From positions 310,001 through 374,000 of the forward strand of contig NZ_JACSOI010000005.1 in the NCBI RefSeq assembly GCF_018728565.1: a stretch of DNA of 64,000 bases. The letters are read 5' to 3'. Positions 52,546-60,619 of the stretch are shown here, piece after piece. The position numbers and the translations under genes were made by a program. The notes beneath the pieces are model-generated. The model had not been told where the DNA came from. It did not search any database and saw only the letters and a program-made list of their open reading frames with translations. Each line of letters starts with the position of its first letter. Position 1 is the stretch's first letter. The DNA is from Zobellia russellii. Lineage in GTDB: Bacteria; Bacteroidota; Bacteroidia; Flavobacteriales; Flavobacteriaceae.

Positions 52546-53661
52546 TTACACTACACCCATTATAACTTTAAGCATGGTTTTGCTCTTGGCTACCGTTTCG
52601 TCCCATTCTTTTTCCGGGTTTGAATCTTTGGTTATACCTCCGCCAACATATATCTTTACTTTATCCTCATTTATTTGCATACAGCGTAGATTTACAAAGA
52701 GTGTGGTGGTTTTGGAAATGGAACGATACACGTTATTTTCCGTGTTCCTAGGCCGGTTATTTCTGTTCCTTTCCGTCTTAAAATTCAATTCACCCAAAAA
52801 ACCGGTATAGAATTCACGATCATAGTTTTCCTCGGCTATTATAAATGCTTTTGTTTTCTCTTTAGGCATACCACAAACCGCGGGTGTTGGGTGTAGTGCC
52901 TTTATAACCTCTCCAAGATTTTCTTGTTTGGTAGTCCCTGATATTTTAGTGCGAAGATGTAATAGCGAACCCGCCCTGACAGACTCCGTTGGCGTTCGTT
53001 CCAAGTCAGTCACTTTACCCTCTAATGCATTAAAAATATACTCCGTAACCAGCTGTTGCTCTTCCAATTCTTTATTGCCCCAATTGGGGTTAGCGTTACC
53101 AGCATAACTCTGCGTTCCGGCCAATGACATTGTGGTTAATTTTCTATTACGCATAGTTAATAGAATTTCTGGAGTAGCCCCAAGCCACATGCCCACTTTG
53201 GGGTGATACCATAGATAACAAAATGCTGTTCTATACTGTGTTAAAAGTGACTTGAACAAAGCCAGGGAAGATGTATTTACTTTTTGTTGCAAACGCCTTG
53301 AAAGCACCACCTTATCAAAATCCCCCTGCGCTACTTTAGCTATTCCCTTTTCAACCAAATTCAAATGAAAGGTTCTTTCCTCAGGATTTACTGCTACCTC
53401 GCTCAAATCTGGATTTAGCATTTCCTCTCCTTCAAAATTGGCAAGGTGTGAAACTTCGTCCAATCGCAACAAAATGGTAGGCGAACTGGAATCAAAAGGA
53501 GCAAAAACAAAACCTGTTTCCGTATAATCATTTAAATACTGTACGGCGTCATCCTTCTGGAAAATAGCGGTAATTCCCTTTTCGTTGGGTTTACGGTAAG
53601 CTACAAATGGTAATTTTTTCGCTAGGTGAGCGTCAATTTTATTAAAAAAATCCAAAGGCAT
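52546..53661 (-). CDS. menF: Isochorismate synthase (MenF)
   Basis: A 371-residue chorismate-utilising enzyme that converts chorismate to isochorismate. The family core is present: VVLSRRLQQKV, WLGATPEILLT, TMSLAGTQSY, the Glu/Asp cluster near HPTPAVCGMPKEK, and YDREFYTGFLGEL. Adjacent menD and the hotdog gene support MenF over anthranilate or salicylate enzymes. The start ATG overlaps the thioesterase stop by one base (TAATG). Confidence 0.94.
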   Translation of the reverse strand: MPLDFFNKIDAHLAKKLPFVAYRKPNEKGITAIFQKDDAVQYLNDYTETGFVFAPFDSSSPTILLRLDEVSHLANFEGEEMLNPDLSEVAVNPEERTFHLNLVEKGIAKVAQGDFDKVVLSRRLQQKVNTSSLALFKSLLTQYRTAFCYLWYHPKVGMWLGATPEILLTMRNRKLTTMSLAGTQSYAGNANPNWGNKELEEQQLVTEYIFNALEGKVTDLERTPTESVRAGSLLHLRTKISGTTKQENLGEVIKALHPTPAVCGMPKEKTKAFIIAEENYDREFYTGFLGELNFKTERNRNNRPRNTENNVYRSISKTTTLFVNLRCMQINEDKVKIYVGGGITKDSNPEKEWDETVAKSKTMLKVIMGVV

Positions 53662-54086
53662 TAATTTTTCTTAGCTAAAGCAATAGTAGTGAGTTTGCAA
53701 TAGGACACCAATTTCCCTTCTTCGTTGCTTATCTTAATATCCCAAAGCTGTGTAGTTCTTCCTTTGTGTAAAATGGTCGCTTTTGCATAAACATGTCCAT
53801 CTCGCACACTTTTTACGTGGTTTGCCGAAATTTCTATTCCACGGATAGCAAATTGTTGTGCATCTAAAAAAATATAGGAAGCCATACTCCCAATACTTTC
53901 GGCCAAAGCCACCATAGCTCCCCCGTGCAAAACACCATCCGGTTGGTGCACTCGCGAATTTACTGGCATTTTTCCCACTAAAAAATCCTCACCTACATCT
54001 ACATATTCTATCTGTAAGGTCTCCATAAGTGTATTCTTAGAAGATTCATTACAAACCTTTAGTATTTTTTCTTTGTAGCCGTCCAT
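53661..54086 (-). CDS. PaaI/hotdog thioesterase, possibly DHNA-CoA thioesterase
   Basis: A 141-residue hotdog-fold thioesterase. The key motif HQPDGVLHGGAMVALAESIG contains the catalytic Glu; ISANHVKSVRDGHVYAKA forms the second strand. The family includes PaaI and the dihydroxynaphthoyl-CoA thioesterase MenI. Coupling to menF by a TAATG overlap suggests the MenI role, but sequence alone does not fix it. The frame opens at a TTG at 54104; the ATG at 54086 (MDGYKEKILKVCNES) is preferred. A candidate -7 box overlaps the TTG region. Confidence 0.88.
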   Translation of the reverse strand: MDGYKEKILKVCNESSKNTLMETLQIEYVDVGEDFLVGKMPVNSRVHQPDGVLHGGAMVALAESIGSMASYIFLDAQQFAIRGIEISANHVKSVRDGHVYAKATILHKGRTTQLWDIKISNEEGKLVSYCKLTTIALAKKN

Positions 54087-54101
54087 ATCATCTATTTTTG
54101 T

Positions 54102-54109
54102 CAAAATTA
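54102..54109 (-). promoter_or_regulatory. Candidate -7 box for the thioesterase-menF-menD transcript
   Basis: The minus strand reads TAATTTTG, an exact TAnnTTTG match, 16 bases before the ATG at 54086. No clear -33 partner. Confidence 0.4.
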
Positions 54110-54159
54110 AGCATTACCACTACAATAAAAGCCATTACTTTTATAGAGAATTTTATTCT

Positions 54160-54807
54160 ATGGATTATTCTGAAAACACGGTGTCCTACACCACAACAAA
54201 TAGCTACGCTACCCTAAATTCACTAACTGACCAAACCAATAATGTTTGGATAGTTCTACATGGCATTGGCTATTTAAGTCGATATTTTTTAAGGTATTTT
54301 GACGAATTGCCTCCACAAGAGAACTATATAATTGCCCCACAAGCACCCTCTAAATATTACCTGAATAACAAATTTAGACATGTAGGCGCTAGTTGGCTTA
54401 CCAAAGAAGATACGGAGCAAGAAACCCAAAATGTAATGTCCTATTTAGACGCTGTTTATAGCGCCTTGTCCATTCCCAAAAATTGCAATTTAATTGTTCT
54501 CGGGTATTCACAAGGTGTTTCTATTGCCACACGATGGGTTTCCAGTAGAAAAATAGCATGTAACCATTTGGTCTTGTATGCAGGCGGAATTCCCACAGAA
54601 CTGGAAGCCTCCAATTTTGATTTTCTAATGAAAAACCATACTAAAGTTACAACCTTGGTCGGTAATGCCGATGAATATTTGACCGAAGAAAAACAAGCAT
54701 CTGAAACCAAAAAAATAAACCAACTATTTAAAGGTGAAGCGGAACAAATCTTCTTTGAAGGTGGTCATGAAGTAAAAAAAGAACTCATCCTAAATCTAAT
54801 ACAATGA
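54160..54807 (+). CDS. Alpha/beta-hydrolase, phospholipase/carboxylesterase-like
   Basis: A 215-residue alpha/beta-hydrolase near the Abhydrolase_2 family. The oxyanion region is VLHGIGYLSRYF and the nucleophile elbow is LGYSQGVSIA (catalytic Ser in G-Y-S-Q-G). An Asp follows in GNADEYLTEE and the His in GGHEVKKE completes the triad. It is cytoplasmic and probably an esterase. Although beside the men genes, it is on the other strand and lacks MenH-specific patterns, so I do not call it MenH. It overlaps the next gene by four bases (ATGA). Confidence 0.87.
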   Translation: MDYSENTVSYTTTNSYATLNSLTDQTNNVWIVLHGIGYLSRYFLRYFDELPPQENYIIAPQAPSKYYLNNKFRHVGASWLTKEDTEQETQNVMSYLDAVYSALSIPKNCNLIVLGYSQGVSIATRWVSSRKIACNHLVLYAGGIPTELEASNFDFLMKNHTKVTTLVGNADEYLTEEKQASETKKINQLFKGEAEQIFFEGGHEVKKELILNLIQ

Positions 54808-55382
54808 ACACGAATATTATATTAGAAAACCAATTGCTAAGACTCATTCCGTTAAAGCAAACACATCACGAACTACTTTGGCCCGTTGCCCAACAAGTAG
54901 ATTTATACCAATACGGTTCAAACGATGTTTCCACAGAAGAAAAATTGAAAGCATATATTAAAACCGCATTAAACGAAGCACAGCAGGAAAAGTCCATTCC
55001 TTTTACTATTTTCAATAAGACCACTAACGAATGCATAGGAAGCACAAGATTTGGAAATATTGACCAAAAGAACAAAGTGCTCCATATAGGGTGGACATGG
55101 ATTTCATTGGGTTCTCGCGGTACGGGCTTAAATCATCAAATGAAATTTCTGATGCTAAGCCATGTTTTTGAACAGATGGATTTTGAGAAAGTAGAGTTCC
55201 GGATTGATGAAAGAAATGTTCGTTCTAGAAAGGCCGTAGAAAAGTTGGGAGCCACACTAGAGGGTATACTTAGAAAGAATGTCATTACCAAAAATGACTT
55301 CAGAAGGAGTTCTTGTTGTTACGGAATCCTAAAAGAAGAATGGAACACTATTAAACAAACAAATTTTAAAGAATTCATATGA
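54804..55382 (+). CDS. GNAT-family acetyltransferase (RimJ/RimL-like)
   Basis: A 192-residue acetyltransferase of the RimJ/RimL type that modifies protein N-termini or small amines. Family parts include RLIPLKQTHHELLWPVAQQ, IGSTRFGNIDQKNKVLHIGW, and FEKVEFRIDERNVRSRKAVEKLG. The usual GxG acetyl-CoA loop appears as SLGSRGTGLNHQMK. It is the middle gene of three linked by ATGA overlaps. The substrate is unknown. Confidence 0.9.
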   Translation: MNTNIILENQLLRLIPLKQTHHELLWPVAQQVDLYQYGSNDVSTEEKLKAYIKTALNEAQQEKSIPFTIFNKTTNECIGSTRFGNIDQKNKVLHIGWTWISLGSRGTGLNHQMKFLMLSHVFEQMDFEKVEFRIDERNVRSRKAVEKLGATLEGILRKNVITKNDFRRSSCCYGILKEEWNTIKQTNFKEFI

Positions 55383-55768
55383 ATCAAGCTATTGCTCAAG
55401 TAACTCTTGTTGTAAAAAATTATGATGAAGCCATTGCCTTCTATACACAAAAATTAGGCTTTAAACTTGTAGATGACATTCAATTAGACGCCAACAAGCG
55501 ATGGGTTACCGTTTCACCTCCAAGCCTTAACGGACTATCCCTTCTACTTGCCGAAGCCGTAAATGATGAGCAAAAAAAAGCCATCGGGAACCAAACTGGC
55601 GGGCGTGTATTTCTATTTCTCCATACGGACGATTTTTGGCGTGATTACAAGCGTATGAAAGAACAGGGCGTTAAGTTTAACGAAGACCCAAGAGAAGAGC
55701 CCTACGGCACTGTGGTAGTCTTTAAAGACCTATATGGAAACCTTTGGGACCTTATCGAAAGAAAATAG
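55379..55768 (+). CDS. VOC-family (glyoxalase/dioxygenase-like) protein
   Basis: A 129-residue vicinal-oxygen-chelate protein. It has two beta-alpha-beta-beta-beta units: INQAIAQVTLVVKNYDEAIA-type start with FYTQKLGFKLVDD, and the second unit with TVVVFKDLYGNLWDLIE, where the last Glu is a typical metal ligand. It may bind a metal and small substrate; the reaction is unknown. It overlaps the acetyltransferase stop by four bases. Confidence 0.88.
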   Translation: MNQAIAQVTLVVKNYDEAIAFYTQKLGFKLVDDIQLDANKRWVTVSPPSLNGLSLLLAEAVNDEQKKAIGNQTGGRVFLFLHTDDFWRDYKRMKEQGVKFNEDPREEPYGTVVVFKDLYGNLWDLIERK

Positions 55769-55775
55769 CCTAGTA

Positions 55776-56813
55776 TCAATAACTGGTTTCATCCAATTGA
55801 ACTTTACCCCTAAACGTTCTATAAACAAAAAAGGTATAGCCCAAAACCAACGGACCTCCAATAGCCACCATGGTCAACATAATTTTTAGCGATTTAGTTG
55901 ATGCTGCTGCGTTGTAGATGTCTATGCTATGTTCTGGTGCCAAAGTAGAAAACAATAGCGTTGGATAGAGTTCTATGGCCACGAGAATCAACATAAAACT
56001 TATCGTTAAGGAAGAAAAGAAAAACGCCAATTTGTAATTGCGCTTATTGGCTAATCTGGGTACATTGGCTATACTTAAAAACGTAGCTAAGGGAACGATA
56101 AAAAGAAACGGATCGCTTCTAAAGGCATCCGATAAATGGGGTATATAAAGTAAAGTGTAAAGCGTTGTTATCGCAAAGCTTACCATAAAGAAAATCATAC
56201 CCTTCTTTAGAAGAAATGTAAGCTTGGCAAACAACCTTCCTTCTGTTTTTAAAAGTAAATAGATCGCGCCATGGGCCATAAAAAGTGATAGGGTAGTAAT
56301 TCCCGTTAAAATGGCATACGGATTTAAAAACTCAAAAAAACCTGCTCCCTGGTACTGATAATCGGGGCCTATGGCAATTCCCTGAAGAACATTACCTAAA
56401 ACCACACCTAATAAAAAAGCCAAAAGAATACTGGAAACGCTATAGCCAATATCCCAAGTTTTACGCCACCATTTCATTTCTTCCTTCCCCCTAAATTCAA
56501 TTGAAATGGCCCGAAAGATAATGCAGACCAAAAACAACATAAATGGAATATATAAAGAAGAAAAAAGCGTAGCGTACATTACCGGAAAACCAGCAAAAAG
56601 AGCTCCTCCACCAATAACCAACCAAACCTCGTTACCATCCCAAACAGGACCTACGGCATTTAATGCTATTCTTCTACTTTTTTCCTTTTTAAAAAATAAG
56701 TGCCATGCGCCGGCACCAAAATCAAACCCATCAAGAATGGCATAACCGGAAAACAATCCACCTACTACCAAAAACCACCATGTGGGATAATCAAGTCCTA
56801 GAAAAGTCTCCAT
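55776..56813 (-). CDS. cydB: Cytochrome bd oxidase subunit II (CydB)
   Basis: A 345-residue integral membrane subunit of the bd-type quinol oxidase. The start METFLGLDYPTWWFLVVGGL and the motif DGFDFGAGAWHLFF with following PVWDGNEVWLVIGGGALFAG are standard for CydB. About eight to nine helices are visible. It follows cydA by six bases and completes the operon. No cydX-like small gene or cydCD was seen nearby. Confidence 0.96.
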   Translation of the reverse strand: METFLGLDYPTWWFLVVGGLFSGYAILDGFDFGAGAWHLFFKKEKSRRIALNAVGPVWDGNEVWLVIGGGALFAGFPVMYATLFSSLYIPFMLFLVCIIFRAISIEFRGKEEMKWWRKTWDIGYSVSSILLAFLLGVVLGNVLQGIAIGPDYQYQGAGFFEFLNPYAILTGITTLSLFMAHGAIYLLLKTEGRLFAKLTFLLKKGMIFFMVSFAITTLYTLLYIPHLSDAFRSDPFLFIVPLATFLSIANVPRLANKRNYKLAFFFSSLTISFMLILVAIELYPTLLFSTLAPEHSIDIYNAAASTKSLKIMLTMVAIGGPLVLGYTFFVYRTFRGKVQLDETSY

Positions 56814-56819
56814 GCGCTT

Positions 56820-58199
56820 TTAATTTCCTGTTACTACTTGGGTAATCTCTTTTGTCAACGGACGGTCATCCTCATCACTATCATCATAAGGGCCATGTTT
56901 TATCTTTTTGTTCAACAAATACACGAACAATAAAAATAAAAGCGTGTAGACCAACATAAACAGAATTAAGGAAAACAATACCTGATTTGCCGTAACCGCT
57001 TGTGAGAAGGCCTCGGACGTACGTAAAAGTCCGTATACTACCCAAGGTTGCCTACCCATTTCTGCCGTAAACCACCCTACCTGATTGGCTATTTGAGGCA
57101 AAAGAGCCGTAAATACAAATATCCATAACAACCACCTTTTTTCAAAAAGTTTACCGCGCCACCATAAAAAACATGCATAAAGGGTCACCAAAATAAGAAA
57201 CATACCTATACTGACCATGATATGGTAAAATTGAAACACGGCATTAATTTGCGAAGGCCTATCCTCTTCTGCAAAGGCATTTAATCCTGTAACGGGCGAA
57301 TTAAAGTCATAATCCAGTAAAAAGGATAGTCCTCCGGGAATTTTTAATCCCGTTACTTTCTGTTCTTCTTTATCTACCCATCCAAAGAGATACATATCTG
57401 CTGGTGCCGATGCTTCAAAATGACCTTCCATGGTAGCCAGTTTTGCCGGTTGATTTACAGCCACACCATCAGCGGAGCTATGCCCGGTAACCAATTGGCC
57501 CAACGAAAATATAGTTGCCACCACAAGCGTCATTTTAAACGCTTTTTTGGAGATATGAACAAATCGTCCTTTTAAAATATAATACGCGTGTACGCTGAGA
57601 ATCAAAAACGTACCGGCCAGAAACGCACCCAGCCACACGTGAAGAATACGGTCTACACTTGATGGGTTAAAAACCATAGCCCAAAAATCCGTTATTTCCG
57701 CCCTAGCTTCAAGCCCTTCTCCCACAATATGATATCCCGCAGGAGTCTGTTGCCAACTGTTGGCCACTACAATCCATATAGCCGAGAACATAGACCCCAA
57801 GAACACACCAATGGTAGCCACCAAGTGCACCCAAGGTTTTACCCTGTTCCAACCAAAAAGCAGCACGCCCAGAAATCCACTTTCCAACGCAAATGCAAAA
57901 ATGCCTTCCGCCGCCAAAGCGCTGCCAAAAATATCGCCAACGTATCTAGAGTAAACCGCCCAATTGGTACCAAACTCAAACTCCATTACAATACCGGTAA
58001 CCACACCAATACCAAAGGTGAGCGAGAATATTTTAGTCCAAAATTTGGCAAGAGTATGGTATTCTTTGTTTTTAGTCTTGATATACAGGCTCTCAAAGAC
58101 TACCATAATTAAACCTATACCTATACTTAAAGGCGGATAGATATAATGAAAAGCAATTGTAAAAGCGAATTGAATACGGGAAAGAATCTCTACATCCAT
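56820..58199 (-). CDS. cydA: Cytochrome bd oxidase subunit I (CydA)
   Basis: A 459-residue membrane subunit that carries the b558, b595 and d hemes and oxidises quinol with O2 to water. The start MDVEILSRIQFAFTIAFHYIY gives His18, the axial heme ligand; the AEMGRQPWVVYG motif marks the C-terminal heme region. The chain is shorter than E. coli CydA (522), consistent with a short Q-loop form. I chose the ATG at 58199 over an upstream in-frame start at 58256, because it fits the conserved N-terminus. In this bacterium menaquinol is the expected donor. A palindrome lies near -44 of the predicted promoter. Confidence 0.96.
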   Translation of the reverse strand: MDVEILSRIQFAFTIAFHYIYPPLSIGIGLIMVVFESLYIKTKNKEYHTLAKFWTKIFSLTFGIGVVTGIVMEFEFGTNWAVYSRYVGDIFGSALAAEGIFAFALESGFLGVLLFGWNRVKPWVHLVATIGVFLGSMFSAIWIVVANSWQQTPAGYHIVGEGLEARAEITDFWAMVFNPSSVDRILHVWLGAFLAGTFLILSVHAYYILKGRFVHISKKAFKMTLVVATIFSLGQLVTGHSSADGVAVNQPAKLATMEGHFEASAPADMYLFGWVDKEEQKVTGLKIPGGLSFLLDYDFNSPVTGLNAFAEEDRPSQINAVFQFYHIMVSIGMFLILVTLYACFLWWRGKLFEKRWLLWIFVFTALLPQIANQVGWFTAEMGRQPWVVYGLLRTSEAFSQAVTANQVLFSLILFMLVYTLLFLLFVYLLNKKIKHGPYDDSDEDDRPLTKEITQVVTGN

Positions 58200-58218
58200 A
58201 GTGTGTAGTTTTACATTG

Positions 58219-58226
58219 CAAAGATA
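58219..58226 (-). promoter_or_regulatory. Candidate cydAB -7 box
   Basis: The minus strand reads TATCTTTG, an exact and preferred form of the TAnnTTTG box, 19 bases before the ATG at 58199. No good -33 TTTG at 17-21 bases; this would fit activator dependence. Confidence 0.52.
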
Positions 58227-58249
58227 CAACGCAAACTGCTTTTTAGCCA

Positions 58250-58263
58250 GTAACAATGGTTAC
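58250..58263. promoter_or_regulatory. Palindrome GTAAC-N4-GTTAC upstream of cydA
   Basis: A perfect 5-bp inverted repeat with a four-base centre, the arm-spacing used by CRP/FNR-family dimers. Its centre lies about 44 bases upstream of the start site predicted from the -7 box. Confidence 0.42.
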
Positions 58264-58311
58264 GTTTTCCGATTCTTTTGTGTTAAAATTGCTTTTTGTG
58301 TTTTACACTTT

Positions 58312-59562
58312 TTAAAACCTTCTGTCCGGAGAAAAAGCATCGATTTCCATAGATGTTTTTTTGTTGTCAATAATCTCAGCAATTAATTTGCCAGTTGCAG
58401 GCCCTAAGCTCCACCCCATCATGGCATGCCCAGTAGCCAAGGTTAAATTTGAAAGCTTAGATGACCTTCCTATATAAGGAAGTCCGTCTGGAGAAACTGG
58501 ACGTAATCCCGTTTTTACGTTCGCTATTTCATTGGCATTGATATCTACCGTAGGATAGTATTTTTTAGCTCCATTTGCGATAGCCATTACTCTTTCATTT
58601 CTTACCAAATCATTTAACCCAGAGAACTCCATAGTTCCGGCAAAGCGGGTAAAACCATTCATTGGGGTTACCGCCATTTTAGACTCCATGAGAATAGCAG
58701 GAATAGTTATTCCCGTAGGTCTGGCAACGTTTATACTGTACCCTTTTCCTCCTTGTAATGGTATATTCAGGTTTAGTTTTTTAGAAACGTTCCCACTCCA
58801 TGAACCTGCCGCAATTATCACCTCTTCTGGAGTATAGGTTCCTTTAGATGTTATAACCTCATGAACACGGTTGCCCTTTACCTTCATGTCGGTTACCTCC
58901 TCGTTTAAACGTACATCAACACCAACCTTTTTCAGGTAATCCAACATTTTGGGCATGAATTGGGTAGGTGTTGTGTGTCCATCACATTCATAATGAATGG
59001 CACCTTGGGCATCAATTGCAACCTCTGGCTCAAGTCTCGCCAATTGCTTTTGGTCTAACTCCTTAACTTCCAACCCTAAAAAACTGGCTTTGTTCGCTAC
59101 TTCTTTCTCATGAAGGTAAGCCTCCTTAGTTTTATAGAGCATCAATAGTCCTTTTCGTTCTAATTGAAAATCGCCCAAATCACCGGAGCTTTTTATGTCT
59201 TCAAACAATTCCCTACTAATAATATTAATATCCTTAATTACAGGAATTGCCCGCGCTACCTTTTCCTTAGTAGACGATTTATGAAAATACCAAGACCATT
59301 TGAAGAACTCCATATCCCAACGAGGTTTCATGTAAAACGGACTGGCCGAATTGAACATCATCTTGATGCCCTTAGCAATCATACCAGGTGATGCCAAAGG
59401 AATTATGTGACTGGGGGTAATATATCCCGCATTCACGAAGGAAGCTCCCGAGGTTATATCTGATTTCTCTATAATAGTAACTTCGTGCCCTTCTTTCTGC
59501 AGAAAATAAGCTGTACTAAGCCCAATTATTCCTCCCCCTATTATGATTATTTTTTTACTCAC
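58312..59562 (-). CDS. FAD-dependent D-amino acid / D-hydroxyproline dehydrogenase
   Basis: A 416-residue flavoprotein of the DadA/DAO family. The FAD-binding motif KKIIIIGGGIIGLSTAYFL is at the N-terminus, EVIIAAGSWSG in the middle, and TGLRPVSPDGLPYIGRS near the C-terminus. In this cluster it most likely oxidises cis-4-hydroxy-D-proline to pyrroline-4-hydroxy-2-carboxylate, passing electrons to the quinone pool. The longest frame reaches back into the epimerase gene; the GTG at 59562 lies 17 bases after that gene's stop and directly precedes the Rossmann strand, so I use it. It is upstream of cydAB on the same strand by 112 bases. Confidence 0.92.
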   Translation of the reverse strand: MSKKIIIIGGGIIGLSTAYFLQKEGHEVTIIEKSDITSGASFVNAGYITPSHIIPLASPGMIAKGIKMMFNSASPFYMKPRWDMEFFKWSWYFHKSSTKEKVARAIPVIKDINIISRELFEDIKSSGDLGDFQLERKGLLMLYKTKEAYLHEKEVANKASFLGLEVKELDQKQLARLEPEVAIDAQGAIHYECDGHTTPTQFMPKMLDYLKKVGVDVRLNEEVTDMKVKGNRVHEVITSKGTYTPEEVIIAAGSWSGNVSKKLNLNIPLQGGKGYSINVARPTGITIPAILMESKMAVTPMNGFTRFAGTMEFSGLNDLVRNERVMAIANGAKKYYPTVDINANEIANVKTGLRPVSPDGLPYIGRSSKLSNLTLATGHAMMGWSLGPATGKLIAEIIDNKKTSMEIDAFSPDRRF

Positions 59563-59578
59563 TTCTGCTTCTAATTTA

Positions 59579-60586
59579 TTAAATAACTTGAAACCCGTGT
59601 GCGTATGGGTCATCATCGTCTATGGTAATCGTGTTCTGCCCATACACTCTGGCCCATCCTTGAATACTTGGAACAATAGCTTTTTGGTTGGCAAGGACAG
59701 TCTCCTGTTCTACCCTTCCTATAAATTGAGAACCTATAAAACTCTCATGAATAAACTCCTCATCTACCTTTAATTTTCCTTTGGAATACCATTGCGCCAT
59801 TCTAGCAGAAGTTCCTGTACCACAGGGAGACCGATCTATTGCTTTATCCCCATAAAAAACAGCGTTTCTTGCCGTAGCAGCAGGAGAAATAACATCGCCT
59901 GTCCACAAAACGTGGCTCACTCCATTAATGGTTTCATCATCTGGGTGGACAAAATTGTTTGGGTATTTTGAATTGATTCGTTCCCGAATCTCATGGCTCA
60001 ACTGAACTAGCTTGCCTGCGGTAAAATCCTGAATGCCTGAAAAATTTTTCTGAGGGTCTATTATAGCATAAAAATTCCCGCCATAAGAGACATCAAAAAC
60101 CAACTCGCCTAAAACAGAACTCTCAACCGTTATTTCGGTAGCGGCTAAGTAGGATTTAACGTTGGTCAACTTAACCCAGTCTACTTTTTTTCCTGTTTGT
60201 TGATAATCTATCATTACAAGACCTGCGGGTGTTTCCATCCGAATTTTCCCAGGGGTCTTGGGTTGAAGCAAGCCCTCTTCAACACCAATGGTAATGGCCC
60301 CAATAGTGCCATGACCGCACATGGGCAAACAACCACTCGTTTCTATAAAAAGAATGCCAAAATCATTTTCAGGATTTTCTGGTTGATAAAAGATGCTACC
60401 GCTCATCATGTCATGCCCTCGAGGCTCAAACATAAGCCCTTTCCGAATCCAATCATATTCCTTTAAAAAGTGCTGGCGCTTTTCACTCATGGAAACTCCT
60501 ACGAGCTTAGGTCCGCCCTCTGCAACCACCCTGACGGGATTTCCACAGGTATGAGCATCTATACACCTAAAAGTATGTGTTGCCAT
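59579..60586 (-). CDS. 4-Hydroxyproline 2-epimerase
   Basis: A 335-residue proline-racemase-family enzyme that converts trans-4-hydroxy-L-proline to cis-4-hydroxy-D-proline. Both catalytic cysteines are present: Cys90 in LPMCGHGT and Cys255 in DRSPCGTGTS. The dehydratase subgroup has Thr at the second position, so this is an epimerase or racemase. The neighbours favour hydroxyproline over proline as substrate. It lies 33 bases after the aldehyde dehydrogenase gene. Confidence 0.94.
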   Translation of the reverse strand: MATHTFRCIDAHTCGNPVRVVAEGGPKLVGVSMSEKRQHFLKEYDWIRKGLMFEPRGHDMMSGSIFYQPENPENDFGILFIETSGCLPMCGHGTIGAITIGVEEGLLQPKTPGKIRMETPAGLVMIDYQQTGKKVDWVKLTNVKSYLAATEITVESSVLGELVFDVSYGGNFYAIIDPQKNFSGIQDFTAGKLVQLSHEIRERINSKYPNNFVHPDDETINGVSHVLWTGDVISPAATARNAVFYGDKAIDRSPCGTGTSARMAQWYSKGKLKVDEEFIHESFIGSQFIGRVEQETVLANQKAIVPSIQGWARVYGQNTITIDDDDPYAHGFQVI

Positions 60587-60619
60587 ATCTCAACAATTAT
60601 TCTCCTGACGTTGTTGACC

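Noticed and set aside
54160-54807. Alpha/beta-hydrolase as MenH
   Set aside because: It is on the opposite strand from the men genes, in a different coupled group, and looks like a carboxylesterase rather than an SHCHC synthase.
58290-58310. GTGT-TTT-ACAC palindrome between the D-hydroxyproline dehydrogenase gene and cydA
   Set aside because: Four-base arms in AT-rich sequence are expected by chance, and it lies too far from the predicted start site.
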